From contig CAYFKJ010000005.1 of assembly GCA_964343605.1 (NCBI GenBank), forward strand, positions 434,001 to 498,000: DNA of 64,000 nt. Reading direction: 5' to 3'. The DNA comes from CAYFKJ01 sp964343605. GTDB taxonomy: Bacteria > Pseudomonadota > Alphaproteobacteria > UBA2966. Position 1 is the stretch's first letter. Each line of letters opens with the position of its first letter. Position numbers and translations under genes: made by a program. Below are positions 8,217 through 16,535 of this stretch, piece by piece. A model generated the notes under the pieces. That model saw only the letters and a program-made list of their open reading frames with translations. It was not told where the DNA came from and did no database searches.

Positions 8217-9473
8217 CTATCCCAGCTTCATGTTGTCGATGCCGACGATCTTGTTGTAGAGCCAGTAGAATACCAAGACCCCGGCCAGCAGGACCGCGCC
8301 GAGGGCGGCGGCAAGTCCCCAGTTGAGGGATTTCTGCATGTGGTAGGCGATGAAATTACTGATCAGTTGTCCCGTGCGCCCGCCCACCAGCGCCGGCGTG
8401 ATGTAATAGCCGATGGAGAGGATGAACACGAGGATGGAACCGGCGCCGATGCCCGGCACCGTCTGCGGCGCATAAACCTTGACGAATGCAGTGAACGGTG
8501 TGGCACCCAGGGACTGGGCGGCGCGCATGTAGCTCGGCGGGATGCCCTTCATCACGGAATAGATCGGCAGCACCATGAAGGGCAGCAGGATGTGCACCAT
8601 GGCCACGATGGTGCCGAACTGATTGTAAATAAGCTGCGGCCGTTCGGTCACCATGCCGGTGAGCATGACAAGGTCGTTGATGACCCCCTCGCTCTGCAGC
8701 AAGACGATCCAGGCGGTGGTCCGCACCAGCAGTGACGTCCAGAACGGCAGCAGCACCAGGATCATCAGAAGGTTCGATGTCTTGAGCGGCAAAGTCGCCA
8801 GCAGATAGGAAATGGGGTACCCCAGCGCCAAGCAGGCGACCGTGACGAGCAGACTGATCCACAGGGTGCGGATGAAAATCTGGCGGTAGATCTGGCGCTC
8901 TTCCGGCTGGTTGACGATCTCGCCGTCGACGTTCTGCCTGAGGTCGACCGCCGCCAGGTATTGGACGTGGGTGTAGCGCTTGCCCATGCGCTTTACGGTG
9001 GCCCAAATTTTTCGATCGCCCCAATCCTCGTCGATCTCAATCATGGCCTCCTTGTAGGGACCGGTCTTGATCTTGCGGAGCTTGCGCGCGGATTTGGTGA
9101 TCAGACTGCGCACCCCGGCGGTCTCGAAATTGAGGCGCGTCGCCGCCCGGCCGATGGTCTTGTCCTTGCGGCCCTTGACCAGCTCCGCGGCCATGGCGGC
9201 ATAGGCCTCTTCGCTGGGCAAACCTTTGCCGTCCCAGTTTTCCAGGATGGCCAGGGTTTCGGGGAAAACGCCGTTGACGACGGGGTTGTCGACGCTGCGG
9301 AACAGCATCAGCAGGATAGGCACCAGGAAGGTAATGACGATGAAGGCCAGCAGCGGCAGTACGAGGCCGAAAGCGACGATGCGGTTGCGGCGCGTCGTCC
9401 GCCTCAGCTTGACCTTGAGGGGGATGTCGTCGTCCGAACGGACGGCCGGGGCGTCGACGGTGGTGTCGATCAA
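8217..9473 (-). CDS. Polyamine-type ABC transporter permease with enlarged periplasmic loop (PotB-like)
   Basis: A 418-residue permease, well above the roughly 290-310 usual for PotB. The core is normal: TM1 about 33-58, then from about 203 five more spans with EAA loop AAQSLGATPFTAFVKVYAPQTVPG. Between TM1 and TM2 lie about 140 residues (60-200), rich in Lys/Arg/Glu (for example KSARKLRKIKTGPYKEAM), which must face the periplasm if topology is conserved. Similar enlarged permeases occur in alphaproteobacterial polyamine/opine-like importers. Overlaps nothing; five bases before the next permease and about 100 bases after the binding-protein gene, separated by a strong hairpin. Confidence 0.92.
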   Translation of the reverse strand: MIDTTVDAPAVRSDDDIPLKVKLRRTTRRNRIVAFGLVLPLLAFIVITFLVPILLMLFRSVDNPVVNGVFPETLAILENWDGKGLPSEEAYAAMAAELVKGRKDKTIGRAATRLNFETAGVRSLITKSARKLRKIKTGPYKEAMIEIDEDWGDRKIWATVKRMGKRYTHVQYLAAVDLRQNVDGEIVNQPEERQIYRQIFIRTLWISLLVTVACLALGYPISYLLATLPLKTSNLLMILVLLPFWTSLLVRTTAWIVLLQSEGVINDLVMLTGMVTERPQLIYNQFGTIVAMVHILLPFMVLPIYSVMKGIPPSYMRAAQSLGATPFTAFVKVYAPQTVPGIGAGSILVFILSIGYYITPALVGGRTGQLISNFIAYHMQKSLNWGLAAALGAVLLAGVLVFYWLYNKIVGIDNMKLG

Positions 9474-9533
9474 AGTGCCAATCCCCCTTACTTCACGGTG
9501 AAATAATCAACAAAAGAAATGCGTCGGGAAAGG

Positions 9534-9562
9534 TCGGGAGGGCGGCGGAACCGCCCTCCCGA
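9534..9562 (-). terminator. Strong intercistronic hairpin (attenuator or mRNA-stabilising stem)
   Basis: A perfect 12-base-pair inverted repeat: TCGGGAGGGCGG (9534-9545), a 5-base loop, CCGCCCTCCCGA (9551-9562). It sits 13 bases after the binding-protein stop and before the permease start on the reverse strand. No immediate T-run follows, so it is more likely a partial terminator or a 3' stabilising stem that makes the binding protein more abundant than the permeases. Confidence 0.75.
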
Positions 9563-9575
9563 GTTCCATCGAGCG

Positions 9576-10658
9576 CTACTTCGCCAACCAGGCGTTGAAG
9601 CGTTCGTTGATTTCGTCCGCGTGGTCGGCCCACCATTCGAAATCGTTCTGCAGCGCGTTCTTGAAGTTGTTCGGCGCCGTCGGCATGTGCGGCTGGATGT
9701 CAGCCTTGACCAACGGGAACGAAGACTTGCGCACCGGACCGTACGAAATGTAGAGGGTCTGATCGGCAAGACGCTGCGTGTCGGAGGAGAACTTGATGAA
9801 CTCCAGGACGTTCTTCAAGTTCTTGGTGCCTTTCGGAACCACCCAGAGGTCGATGTCCCAGACCTGGCCGTCCCAAACGATGTTGAACGGCTTCTTCTCC
9901 TTGTAGATGGCGTTGAACAGGCGGCCGTTGTAGGCGGAGGCGATTGAAACCTCGCCGTCGGCCAGCATCTGCGGCGGTTGGGCGCCGGCTTCCCACCACA
10001 CGACGTGGTCCTTGATGCTGTCCAGTTTGGCGAAGGCGCGGTCGAGACCGGCTTTGGTGCCGAGCATCTTGTAAACGTCGCCCTTGGCCACGCCGTCAGC
10101 CATCAAAGCCCACTCGAGGTTGACCTTGGCGTTCTTGCGCAGGCCGCGCTTGCCGGGGAACTTCTTGACGTCGAAGAGATCGGCGATGGTGCTCGGCTTG
10201 GCGCCTGGGAACTTGCCGGCGTCATAGGCGAACACGGTCGACCAGACGATCAGGCCGATGCCGCATTCCGAAAGCGTGCCTTCGATGAAGTCCTGGGTGG
10301 CCGGCGTGCCGTCGGGCGCGGGCGGCAGGATGGACTTGTCGATGGGCTCGAGAATGCCTTCGTCGCAGCCGCGGATGGCGTCCGAAAGTTCGACGTCGAC
10401 GGCGTCCCAAGTGACGTTGCCGGCTTCAACCTGGGCCTTCACTTCGGCCAGGCCGCCGTTGTAGTCCTCGGAGTTGATCTTGATGCCGGTCTTGGCCATG
10501 AAGGGCTTGTGATAGGCCTCTACCTGGCTTTTGGTGTAGGCCCCGCCCCACGATACGATGGTCAGCGCGTCAGCGGCCAAAGCCGACTGTGCGCTGGCGA
10601 GGCCGATCGCCGTAGCGCCGGCCACCGCAAGCGGTAGGAGTTGTTTTCTTAAGGTCAT
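9576..10658 (-). CDS. Polyamine-type ABC transporter periplasmic binding protein (PotD/PotF-like)
   Basis: A 360-residue secreted protein with a Sec signal (LPLAVAGATAIGLASAQSALA, cleavage after ALA near residue 28). The mature start LTIVSWGGAYTKSQVEAY and later motifs (DAVDVELSDAIRGCDEGIL, VWWEAGAQPPQMLADGEV, AYNGRLFNAI, DLWVVPKGTKN) match the cluster D binding proteins of spermidine/putrescine-type importers. No lipobox is seen. Located between the ATPase and the two permeases, followed by a strong hairpin. Which cation or amine it binds cannot be stated. Confidence 0.93.
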   Translation of the reverse strand: MTLRKQLLPLAVAGATAIGLASAQSALAADALTIVSWGGAYTKSQVEAYHKPFMAKTGIKINSEDYNGGLAEVKAQVEAGNVTWDAVDVELSDAIRGCDEGILEPIDKSILPPAPDGTPATQDFIEGTLSECGIGLIVWSTVFAYDAGKFPGAKPSTIADLFDVKKFPGKRGLRKNAKVNLEWALMADGVAKGDVYKMLGTKAGLDRAFAKLDSIKDHVVWWEAGAQPPQMLADGEVSIASAYNGRLFNAIYKEKKPFNIVWDGQVWDIDLWVVPKGTKNLKNVLEFIKFSSDTQRLADQTLYISYGPVRKSSFPLVKADIQPHMPTAPNNFKNALQNDFEWWADHADEINERFNAWLAK

Positions 10659-10729
10659 TTAGGTCGTCTCCCTGTTGTGGACGGCCGGTTACCCCGGCCT
10701 TGGTCAGATGGTGGTCTCCAAGCCCCGCC

Positions 10730-11965
10730 TCAGGCGTCGAAAACGTCCAGGGCGCGGCAGTCTTCAGCGTGCCAGCCAACTCTGACGACTTGGCCTTCTT
10801 CCAGCGAAGAATGACCCGCTGCATTCGGTATCTTGACGATGAACTCGTCGTCGCCGCAGACGCTGATGCGGCTGCGGATGTGGTCGCCGAGGTAGATCAG
10901 TTCCTCGACCTTGGCTTCAAAAATGTTCTGCAAGCTGCCTTCGGCCGGATCGACGGTGACGCGTTCCGGGCGCAGCGACAGCGTCGAGCGTTCGCCGACG
11001 CCGCCGATATTGACGGCTAGGGCCTCGACCACGCTGCCGTCGTCGATTTCCACCGTGCAGGTGTCGCCGCCGTTGGCCTTGACCGTGCCCTTGAGGCGGT
11101 TGTTCTCGCCGATGAACTGCGCGACGAAGGCGTTTTCAGGCTTCTCGTAGAGCGCAGAAGGGGCGGCCAGTTGCTGGATCACGCCGTCGTTGAACACTGC
11201 GATACGGTCCGACATCGTCAACGCTTCCGACTGGTCGTGCGTGACGTAGACGACGGTAACGCCGATGTTCTCGTGGATGTGCTTGATTTCGTACTGCATC
11301 TGCTCGCGCAGGTTCTTGTCGAGCGCGCCGAGCGGTTCGTCCATCAGTACGAGCTGGGGATCGAACACCAGCGCCCGGGCGACGGCGACGCGTTGCTGCT
11401 GGCCGCCCGAAAGCTGGGCCGGCCGGCGGCCGCCGAAATCGCCGAGTTGAACCATGTCGAGGGTGCGCTTGACGCGGTCCTCGATCTCGGAACGGCCCAT
11501 GTTGCGGACGTTGAGCGGGAAAGCCAGGTTCTCCGCCACCGTCATGTGCGGGAACAGGGCGTAGTTCTGGAAGACCATGCCGATGCCGCGTTTGTGTGGC
11601 GCCACCTTATTGATGGAGCGGCCGTCGAGCACGATTTCGCCGGCGGTGGCCGCCTCGAAACCGGCAAGCATCATGAGGCAGGTTGTCTTTCCCGAACCCG
11701 ACGGACCGAGCATAGTGAGGAACTCACCGCGGGCGATGTCGAGGTTCAAATCCTTGACGACGAGAATTTCACCGTCATAGCTTTTCTGCACGTTGACGAA
11801 GCGGACCAGATGATCCGCTTCCGTGCGATCCGTCTCGGACAAATTCTCCCCCGCTCCACTTCCCTGTTGACCAAGCCCTTGTTGACCAAGTGGCGTTTGA
11901 CCTCGTGCCAGCTGACCAAGCGCGTCAGGTTTCGGGGTTGCAATGGTTTGGCTGTTTACCGCCAA
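10730..11965 (-). CDS. Polyamine-type ABC transporter ATP-binding protein (PotA-like)
   Basis: A 411-residue ATPase. Walker A GPSGSGKTT, Q-loop GMVFQNYALFPHMTV, signature LSGGQQQRVAVARAL, Walker B LVLMDEPLGALD and H-loop VTHDQSEAL are intact. Residues about 290-411 form the TOBE/OB regulatory domain. The first about 55 residues are an atypical low-complexity extension (GQTPLGQQGLGQQGSG) encoded by short repeats containing TTGACCAAG; no other start codon is available before the catalytic domain, so the extension appears real but is probably dispensable. First gene of the four-gene operon; divergent from the cyclase at 12271. Confidence 0.93.
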   Translation of the reverse strand: MAVNSQTIATPKPDALGQLARGQTPLGQQGLGQQGSGAGENLSETDRTEADHLVRFVNVQKSYDGEILVVKDLNLDIARGEFLTMLGPSGSGKTTCLMMLAGFEAATAGEIVLDGRSINKVAPHKRGIGMVFQNYALFPHMTVAENLAFPLNVRNMGRSEIEDRVKRTLDMVQLGDFGGRRPAQLSGGQQQRVAVARALVFDPQLVLMDEPLGALDKNLREQMQYEIKHIHENIGVTVVYVTHDQSEALTMSDRIAVFNDGVIQQLAAPSALYEKPENAFVAQFIGENNRLKGTVKANGGDTCTVEIDDGSVVEALAVNIGGVGERSTLSLRPERVTVDPAEGSLQNIFEAKVEELIYLGDHIRSRISVCGDDEFIVKIPNAAGHSSLEEGQVVRVGWHAEDCRALDVFDA

Positions 11966-12270
11966 TTTTCAGCCCGCCCCGCCGATATCGCGTAACTGTT
12001 GCCCATGAGGCATGGTGAGTCAAACCCGCAATCGACGCAAAGTCGCTCAATAACGACTCGTGCGCGCCGTGATCCGACCGTTTTCCTGATTTTGGGAATG
12101 TCGTCCTGCCCCTGAGCCACGTAATCCTGGGAGCCGGCAAGGAAGATCACATCATCGTCAGCGCCTGCCCGCCGCCCTCGTTCCTGCGGGGCCGAAGCGC
12201 TAATCGGATTCGCTCCAGCTTGTGAGATTGTGTACGCTTCGAGCGACGCCTTGGGGGAGGTGCTCTTTCG
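11966..12270. other. Divergent intergenic region between ABC operon and cyclase
   Basis: About 305 bases without a convincing gene. It must hold the promoters of both divergent units. I see a good ribosome-binding site (GGGGGAGGTG, about 12251-12260) for the cyclase and a weak inverted repeat AGTCG/CGACT (12041-12045, 12054-12058). No RNA gene or strong operator is recognisable. Confidence 0.5.
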
Positions 12271-14013
12271 ATGAACGACAGCGGGGATCAAAGACGTCTT
12301 TCGGCGATACTGGCGGCGGACGTTGTCGGCTACACCCGTCTTATGGAAGAGGATACGGACGGGACCGTATCCGCTTGGAAGGCTGCCCGCTCGGATCTGA
12401 TCGATCCGGCGATCTCCGATCACATGGGCCGCATCGTCAAACACACCGGCGATGGCTTTTTGGCCGAATTCTCGACCGTGCTGGATGCCGTCAATTGTGC
12501 CATCGCGGTGCAAACTCAACTCCGCGCCAGTCCCCTTGAATTCCGCATCGGCGTCAACCTCGGTGATATCGTCGACGACGGTGAGGACATCCATGGAGAA
12601 GGCGTCAACATTGCGGCCCGCATTGAAGCCTTGGCTGAACCGGGCGGCATCTGCATTTCCGGCGACGTCTACAACCAGGTGCGAAACCGGCTGGACTGCA
12701 AGTTCGACGACCAGGGCGAACACGACGTAAAGCACGTCTCCGCACCTGTGCGCGTATGGCACATCGTGCCGTTGGGGGACGAGCCGGCTCGCGAAGCAGG
12801 CCCGTTTAATAATCAGACGCTTCCGGACAAACCTTCGATCGCGGTTCTGCCCTTCGACAACATGTCGGGCGATCCGGAGCAGGAGTATTTCTCGGACGGC
12901 ATTGCCGAAGATATCATCACCGACCTTTCAAAAATCTCGGCCCTTCTCGTCATCGCCCGAAATTCGTCGTTCACCTACAAGGGCGATAGCGTCGACATTC
13001 GCCGGGCCGCTCACGAATTGGGCGTGGATTATGTTCTCGAGGGCAGCGTGAGACGGGCCGCGAACAGGGTTCGGATTACCGCCCAGCTTATCGACGGCGC
13101 CAATGCCGCCCATCTCTGGGCCGAACGCTACGACCGGGAATTGGACGATATTTTCGCCATCCAGGACGAAATCACCAGGGAGGTGGTGTCGGCGCTCAAA
13201 ATCACCCTCCGCCTTGACGAGAATGACCGCATCGGTATCCAGGCAACCGACAATATGGAGGCTTACGATCTCGGACTCAGAGGGCTGAGCCTGCTTTACC
13301 GGCACGACCGCGAAGGCGTGGTTGAGGCGCAAACGCTGTTCGAGAAGGCGATTGAGCTCGATCCTACCTTCGTGATGGCGCATTTTGGTCTGGTCGTGGC
13401 TTTAGGGAACATCTTTACGAACAATTGGAGCGACTCCCCGGAATCGGTGGCTGACCGCGGATTCGAACTTGCCGAGCGGGCAATTCAATTGGACCCTCTG
13501 GATCCACAGGGACACTGCGCTATGGCGCTCGCCCACACCTGGCGGCACGATCTCGACAAGGCCGTTTCCGAGGCGGAGCGCGCCATAGAACTCGCACCGA
13601 ACATGGCTGAGGCCTACGCCATCCGCGGCTACGCCCTCAGTTATGCGGGCGAGGCCCGTGAAGCGGTAAGCAGTCTCCGTGCAGCGATGAGGCTGGATCC
13701 GCAGTACACCGACATATGGCTGCATTTCCTGGGCCACGCCTACTTCATGGGGGCGGATTATGAGCGGGCGAGAGACGTTCTTGAACGCCGCATCCGCCGC
13801 AATCCCAAGACCGACATTTCGCGCGTGCTGTTTGCTTCGTGCTCGGGGCATCTCGGCCGCACGGAAGACGCCCGGCGGGCGTGGTCGGAGGCATTGGGGA
13901 TCAACCCGGATTACTCGCTAGCGGTGAAAGCAAAAATCCTGCCCTACAAGAACCCGGAGGACTGGGAGCGTTTCGTGGACGGTCTGCGAAAGGCAGGCAT
14001 CGAGCAGGGCTGA
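12271..14013 (+). CDS. Class III adenylate/guanylate cyclase with TolB-like and TPR modules
   Basis: A 580-residue protein. Residues about 8-165 are a class III nucleotide cyclase domain: metal Asp in LAADVVGYTRLM, HTGDGFLAEF, and GVNLGDIVDDGEDIHGEGVNIAARIE. Residues about 185-310 match the TolB-like amino-terminal module common in this family (IAVLPFDNMSGDPEQEYFSDG, VDYVLEGSVRR). The rest consists of TPR repeats (about 330-560). Expected product is cAMP from ATP, with the TPR part as regulatory or partner-binding surface. No transmembrane segment seen, so cytoplasmic. Strong Shine-Dalgarno 11 bases before ATG. Such cyclases are frequent in Rhizobiales and Rhodospirillales. Confidence 0.9.
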   Translation: MNDSGDQRRLSAILAADVVGYTRLMEEDTDGTVSAWKAARSDLIDPAISDHMGRIVKHTGDGFLAEFSTVLDAVNCAIAVQTQLRASPLEFRIGVNLGDIVDDGEDIHGEGVNIAARIEALAEPGGICISGDVYNQVRNRLDCKFDDQGEHDVKHVSAPVRVWHIVPLGDEPAREAGPFNNQTLPDKPSIAVLPFDNMSGDPEQEYFSDGIAEDIITDLSKISALLVIARNSSFTYKGDSVDIRRAAHELGVDYVLEGSVRRAANRVRITAQLIDGANAAHLWAERYDRELDDIFAIQDEITREVVSALKITLRLDENDRIGIQATDNMEAYDLGLRGLSLLYRHDREGVVEAQTLFEKAIELDPTFVMAHFGLVVALGNIFTNNWSDSPESVADRGFELAERAIQLDPLDPQGHCAMALAHTWRHDLDKAVSEAERAIELAPNMAEAYAIRGYALSYAGEAREAVSSLRAAMRLDPQYTDIWLHFLGHAYFMGADYERARDVLERRIRRNPKTDISRVLFASCSGHLGRTEDARRAWSEALGINPDYSLAVKAKILPYKNPEDWERFVDGLRKAGIEQG

Positions 14014-14050
14014 ACCCGTCGGGTTGGGGGCGCGCCCATCGCGGATATTC

Positions 14051-14737
14051 CTACGCCGCCGCCTCCGCGTCTTCGGTCTTGACCAGCCAGCGGTCCATCG
14101 TCTTGGCGAGAAGCGGATCGCCGCTCAGGAAGATGCGGTCTTTGGAAATTTCGGTTTTTAGCGTCGAGTAACCCATCCAGACCGATCCCAGCGCCCGCAA
14201 TTCCGCTTCCACGTATAAGTCGACATCGAAGCCCGGATCGACCAGGCAGAGATCCCCCGCCATACCGGGTCGAACCATCAGCCAATAGGTTGCCTCCTCC
14301 TTCCGGCAGTCGGGAAAATGAAAACGCACGACGACCCGGCGGTCGGGCAGGGCCGCGGGATCGATCTGACGCCTGAGATTCCACATCAGATAATCCGGCT
14401 GTAGATTGTCCAGCGCGACCTCCGGTTCGACATGGCGATAGGCCCAGTCACCCAGCAGGTCGAGCACCGGTTCGAGTTCAACCGCCATGGGCGTGCGCAC
14501 ATAGTCGACGGTGCCCTTTGCCCGGTCCTCCAGCCGTTCGACCAGCCCCTGCTTCTCCATCTCCTTCAGCCGCTTCGACAGCAGCGTCGGCGAGATGCCC
14601 GGAACGCCGCGACGGATCTCGTTGAACCGCGTCGCGCCCAGCCACATTTCCGCCAGGATCAGCATGGTCCAGCGCGGTTCCACGACCTCGCAGGCCATGG
14701 CGATCGGGCAAAACATCCCGTAGCTCTTGCTTGGCAT
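14051..14737 (-). CDS. HxlR-family winged-helix transcriptional regulator
   Basis: A 228-residue protein. Residues about 10-105 carry the HxlR DNA-binding domain (CPIAMACEVVEPRWTMLILAEM, FNEIRRGVPGISPTLLSKRLKEMEKQGLVER) with the conserved Cys near the start that in some members senses quinones or oxidants. The C-terminal 120 residues resemble an SCP2-like ligand pocket, as in other long HxlR proteins. It is divergent from the SnoaL-like gene at 14893 and is the obvious candidate regulator for it; the 155-base gap holds both promoters. Confidence 0.87.
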   Translation of the reverse strand: MPSKSYGMFCPIAMACEVVEPRWTMLILAEMWLGATRFNEIRRGVPGISPTLLSKRLKEMEKQGLVERLEDRAKGTVDYVRTPMAVELEPVLDLLGDWAYRHVEPEVALDNLQPDYLMWNLRRQIDPAALPDRRVVVRFHFPDCRKEEATYWLMVRPGMAGDLCLVDPGFDVDLYVEAELRALGSVWMGYSTLKTEISKDRIFLSGDPLLAKTMDRWLVKTEDAEAAA

Positions 14738-14892
14738 CGCTTGTCCCTCCCCACGGATAAGCTAGCCCAATTCACCCGTGGCAGCCTAGTACATAAAGTG
14801 TACCGGGGGTGCTACATTTCGGTCACTGGCTGGGCGGACTTCCTCCGGGGCAATGTGGCGTCAGTGAAACGTCACGAACGAAGGAGGAAATC

Positions 14893-15279
14893 ATGACGGA
14901 TCCAATGGAGATTGTTGAAAACCTGTGCGAACGCTACCAGTCGGCCGTCAGCGCCAACGATTCGGTAGCCTACGGCAGCTTGTTCGCGCCCGACGCAATC
15001 CGCATACCGCCGGGCGGCATGCCTGAACGCGGCCCGGATGAAATCCGGCAGAGCGAGCAGCGCGACTACGACGTCGCCAAATGGACCGTTCAATCCAAGC
15101 CGATCGACGCTTTCTTGATCGACGAGGATTGGGTCTGCGGCGTGGCGGAGGCCCATATCTCACTCGAAGCCCATGCCGACGGCGCCACCGAAGCCAAGAC
15201 CGCCAACAAGATCTGGCTCATCAACCGCCAACCTTCAGGCGAATGGCTGATCCGGCGGCAGATGTGGAACTATCAGTGA
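14893..15279 (+). CDS. SnoaL-like / DUF4440 nuclear-transport-factor-2-fold protein
   Basis: A 128-residue cone-fold protein: VENLCERYQSAVSANDSVAYGSLFAPDAIRIPPGG is the typical first half, and WLIRRQMWNYQ the typical final strand. ATG 14893 is chosen because AAGGAGG (14881-14887) lies at ideal spacing; the frame is open further upstream but without a ribosome-binding site. Members include ketosteroid-isomerase-like enzymes and small ligand-binding proteins; the reaction is not predictable. Divergent from an HxlR regulator. Confidence 0.85.
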   Translation: MTDPMEIVENLCERYQSAVSANDSVAYGSLFAPDAIRIPPGGMPERGPDEIRQSEQRDYDVAKWTVQSKPIDAFLIDEDWVCGVAEAHISLEAHADGATEAKTANKIWLINRQPSGEWLIRRQMWNYQ

Positions 15280-15404
15280 ACCGGGCCTGGCTACGTTACG
15301 CGTCAGAAGGTCGGCCGGTCGGGCGGGAATCGGAAAATTCCGGTTTCCGCCACGACCTCGCTGCTTGAACTGAAGTGATGCCCATCGACTTTTCAGGGCC
15401 GCGA

Positions 15405-16121
15405 TCATTGAATGCGGACATCGGCCTTCAACATGTACCCGACACCCGTTACGGTCGTTAGGATCTTGGGATTAGCCGGATCGGCCTCCAACTTTCGGCG
15501 CAGGCGGGCAACCATGGTGTCCACTGATCGGTCGTAGACCGGTCGATCGGCCCTCGAGGACAGATCCAGTATCTGTTCCCTGGTGAGTACACGATTCGGA
15601 TGCTTTACGAATGTAAGCAGCATTTCGAACTCCCGCGTCGTCAGATCGACGGGATTTTGTTCGGGGTCCGACAATGTCCGCGTGGCCTCGTTAACCATCC
15701 ATCCGTCAAACCTGTATTCATGGTTTCCGTCATCGGTGGATGGCGCGGCGCCGTTGGTCCGGCGCAAGACGCTGCGTATTCGCGCCAGAAGTTCGCGCAG
15801 CTCAAACGGTTTCGCCAGGTAGTCGTCAGCGCCGGTTTCCAGCCCGATAATGCGGTCGGGGGTTTCGCCGCGCCCACTCAGGATGATTATCCCTGCGTTG
15901 CTCTTTGCCTTGAACATTCGGGTCAGAGTCAGCCCATCGATATCGGGCAAATTGATGTCGAGTATGGCCAACTCAAATTTCGACGATTCCAACGCGGCTA
16001 CGGCTTGCTGTCCCTCGCTCGTCACCGATACCGAATATCCGGAATCGGTGAGAAACTGGTCAATCATCGCCAGCAGTTCTTCGTCGTCGTCAACGGCTAG
16101 GATCCTCGGAGGCTCGTCCAT
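15405..16121 (-). CDS. OmpR/PhoB-family response regulator (orphan)
   Basis: A 238-residue two-domain regulator. Receiver domain 5-122 with acidic pocket D11-D13, phospho-acceptor D55 in LAILDINLPD and Lys in LAKPFELRELL. C-terminal winged helix 135-235 with LTTREFEMLLTFVKHPNRVLTREQILD and RSVDTMVARLRRKLE. The frame is open 26 codons upstream, but ATG 16121 directly precedes the conserved PPRILAVDDDEELL. No histidine kinase is adjacent, so its partner is elsewhere or among the kinases of this window. Confidence 0.93.
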   Translation of the reverse strand: MDEPPRILAVDDDEELLAMIDQFLTDSGYSVSVTSEGQQAVAALESSKFELAILDINLPDIDGLTLTRMFKAKSNAGIIILSGRGETPDRIIGLETGADDYLAKPFELRELLARIRSVLRRTNGAAPSTDDGNHEYRFDGWMVNEATRTLSDPEQNPVDLTTREFEMLLTFVKHPNRVLTREQILDLSSRADRPVYDRSVDTMVARLRRKLEADPANPKILTTVTGVGYMLKADVRIQ

Positions 16122-16535
16122 ATTGTGTCCATACTCGGGCTGGAACTGTTTTTCCCGACCTTTTCTCTGTCTCCCCAGTTGACCGCACCTCGCCCGCATC
16201 CGCCATCGCCGCGAATCAGCCGAGCGCTCGGAAAATCATGATAGGCACATTCCGAAAGGTTGCAAACAGGGTGCGGTGCCCAATGTCGCCCGCAGCAAAT
16301 TTGCGGGTCTGGAGGACATACGGCACATCCGAAACGTGTACGGTTTGACGTCGAGCAGACGCAATGCGGAAACACTTGTTACACATCCGTTACCAAACTC
16401 CCGAGATCTGACCCACCTCAGACATGTCACTGGGCAATATTTCCTGAGCCTCAAGTTGAAGAAATGAATTCGGGTCCTGAATGTCGATTTTGGGCCCGAG
16501 CGTTGAACCCGGAAATTTGGAACTGAGTTAGCCCA
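16122..16535. other. Long divergent intergenic region upstream of chemoreceptor
   Basis: About 414 bases between divergent genes. It contains one clear stem-loop, CCCGCA (16289-16294) with TGCGGG (16302-16307), whose centre GCAAATTTGC is itself a palindrome and could be an operator. Short open frames here show no family features or ribosome-binding sites. No RNA gene recognised. Confidence 0.45.

Noticed and set aside
11860..11935. Short TTGACCAAG repeats as a CRISPR or regulatory array
   Set aside because: They lie inside the coding N-terminus of the ATPase gene and encode a GQ-rich stretch; no spacer structure.
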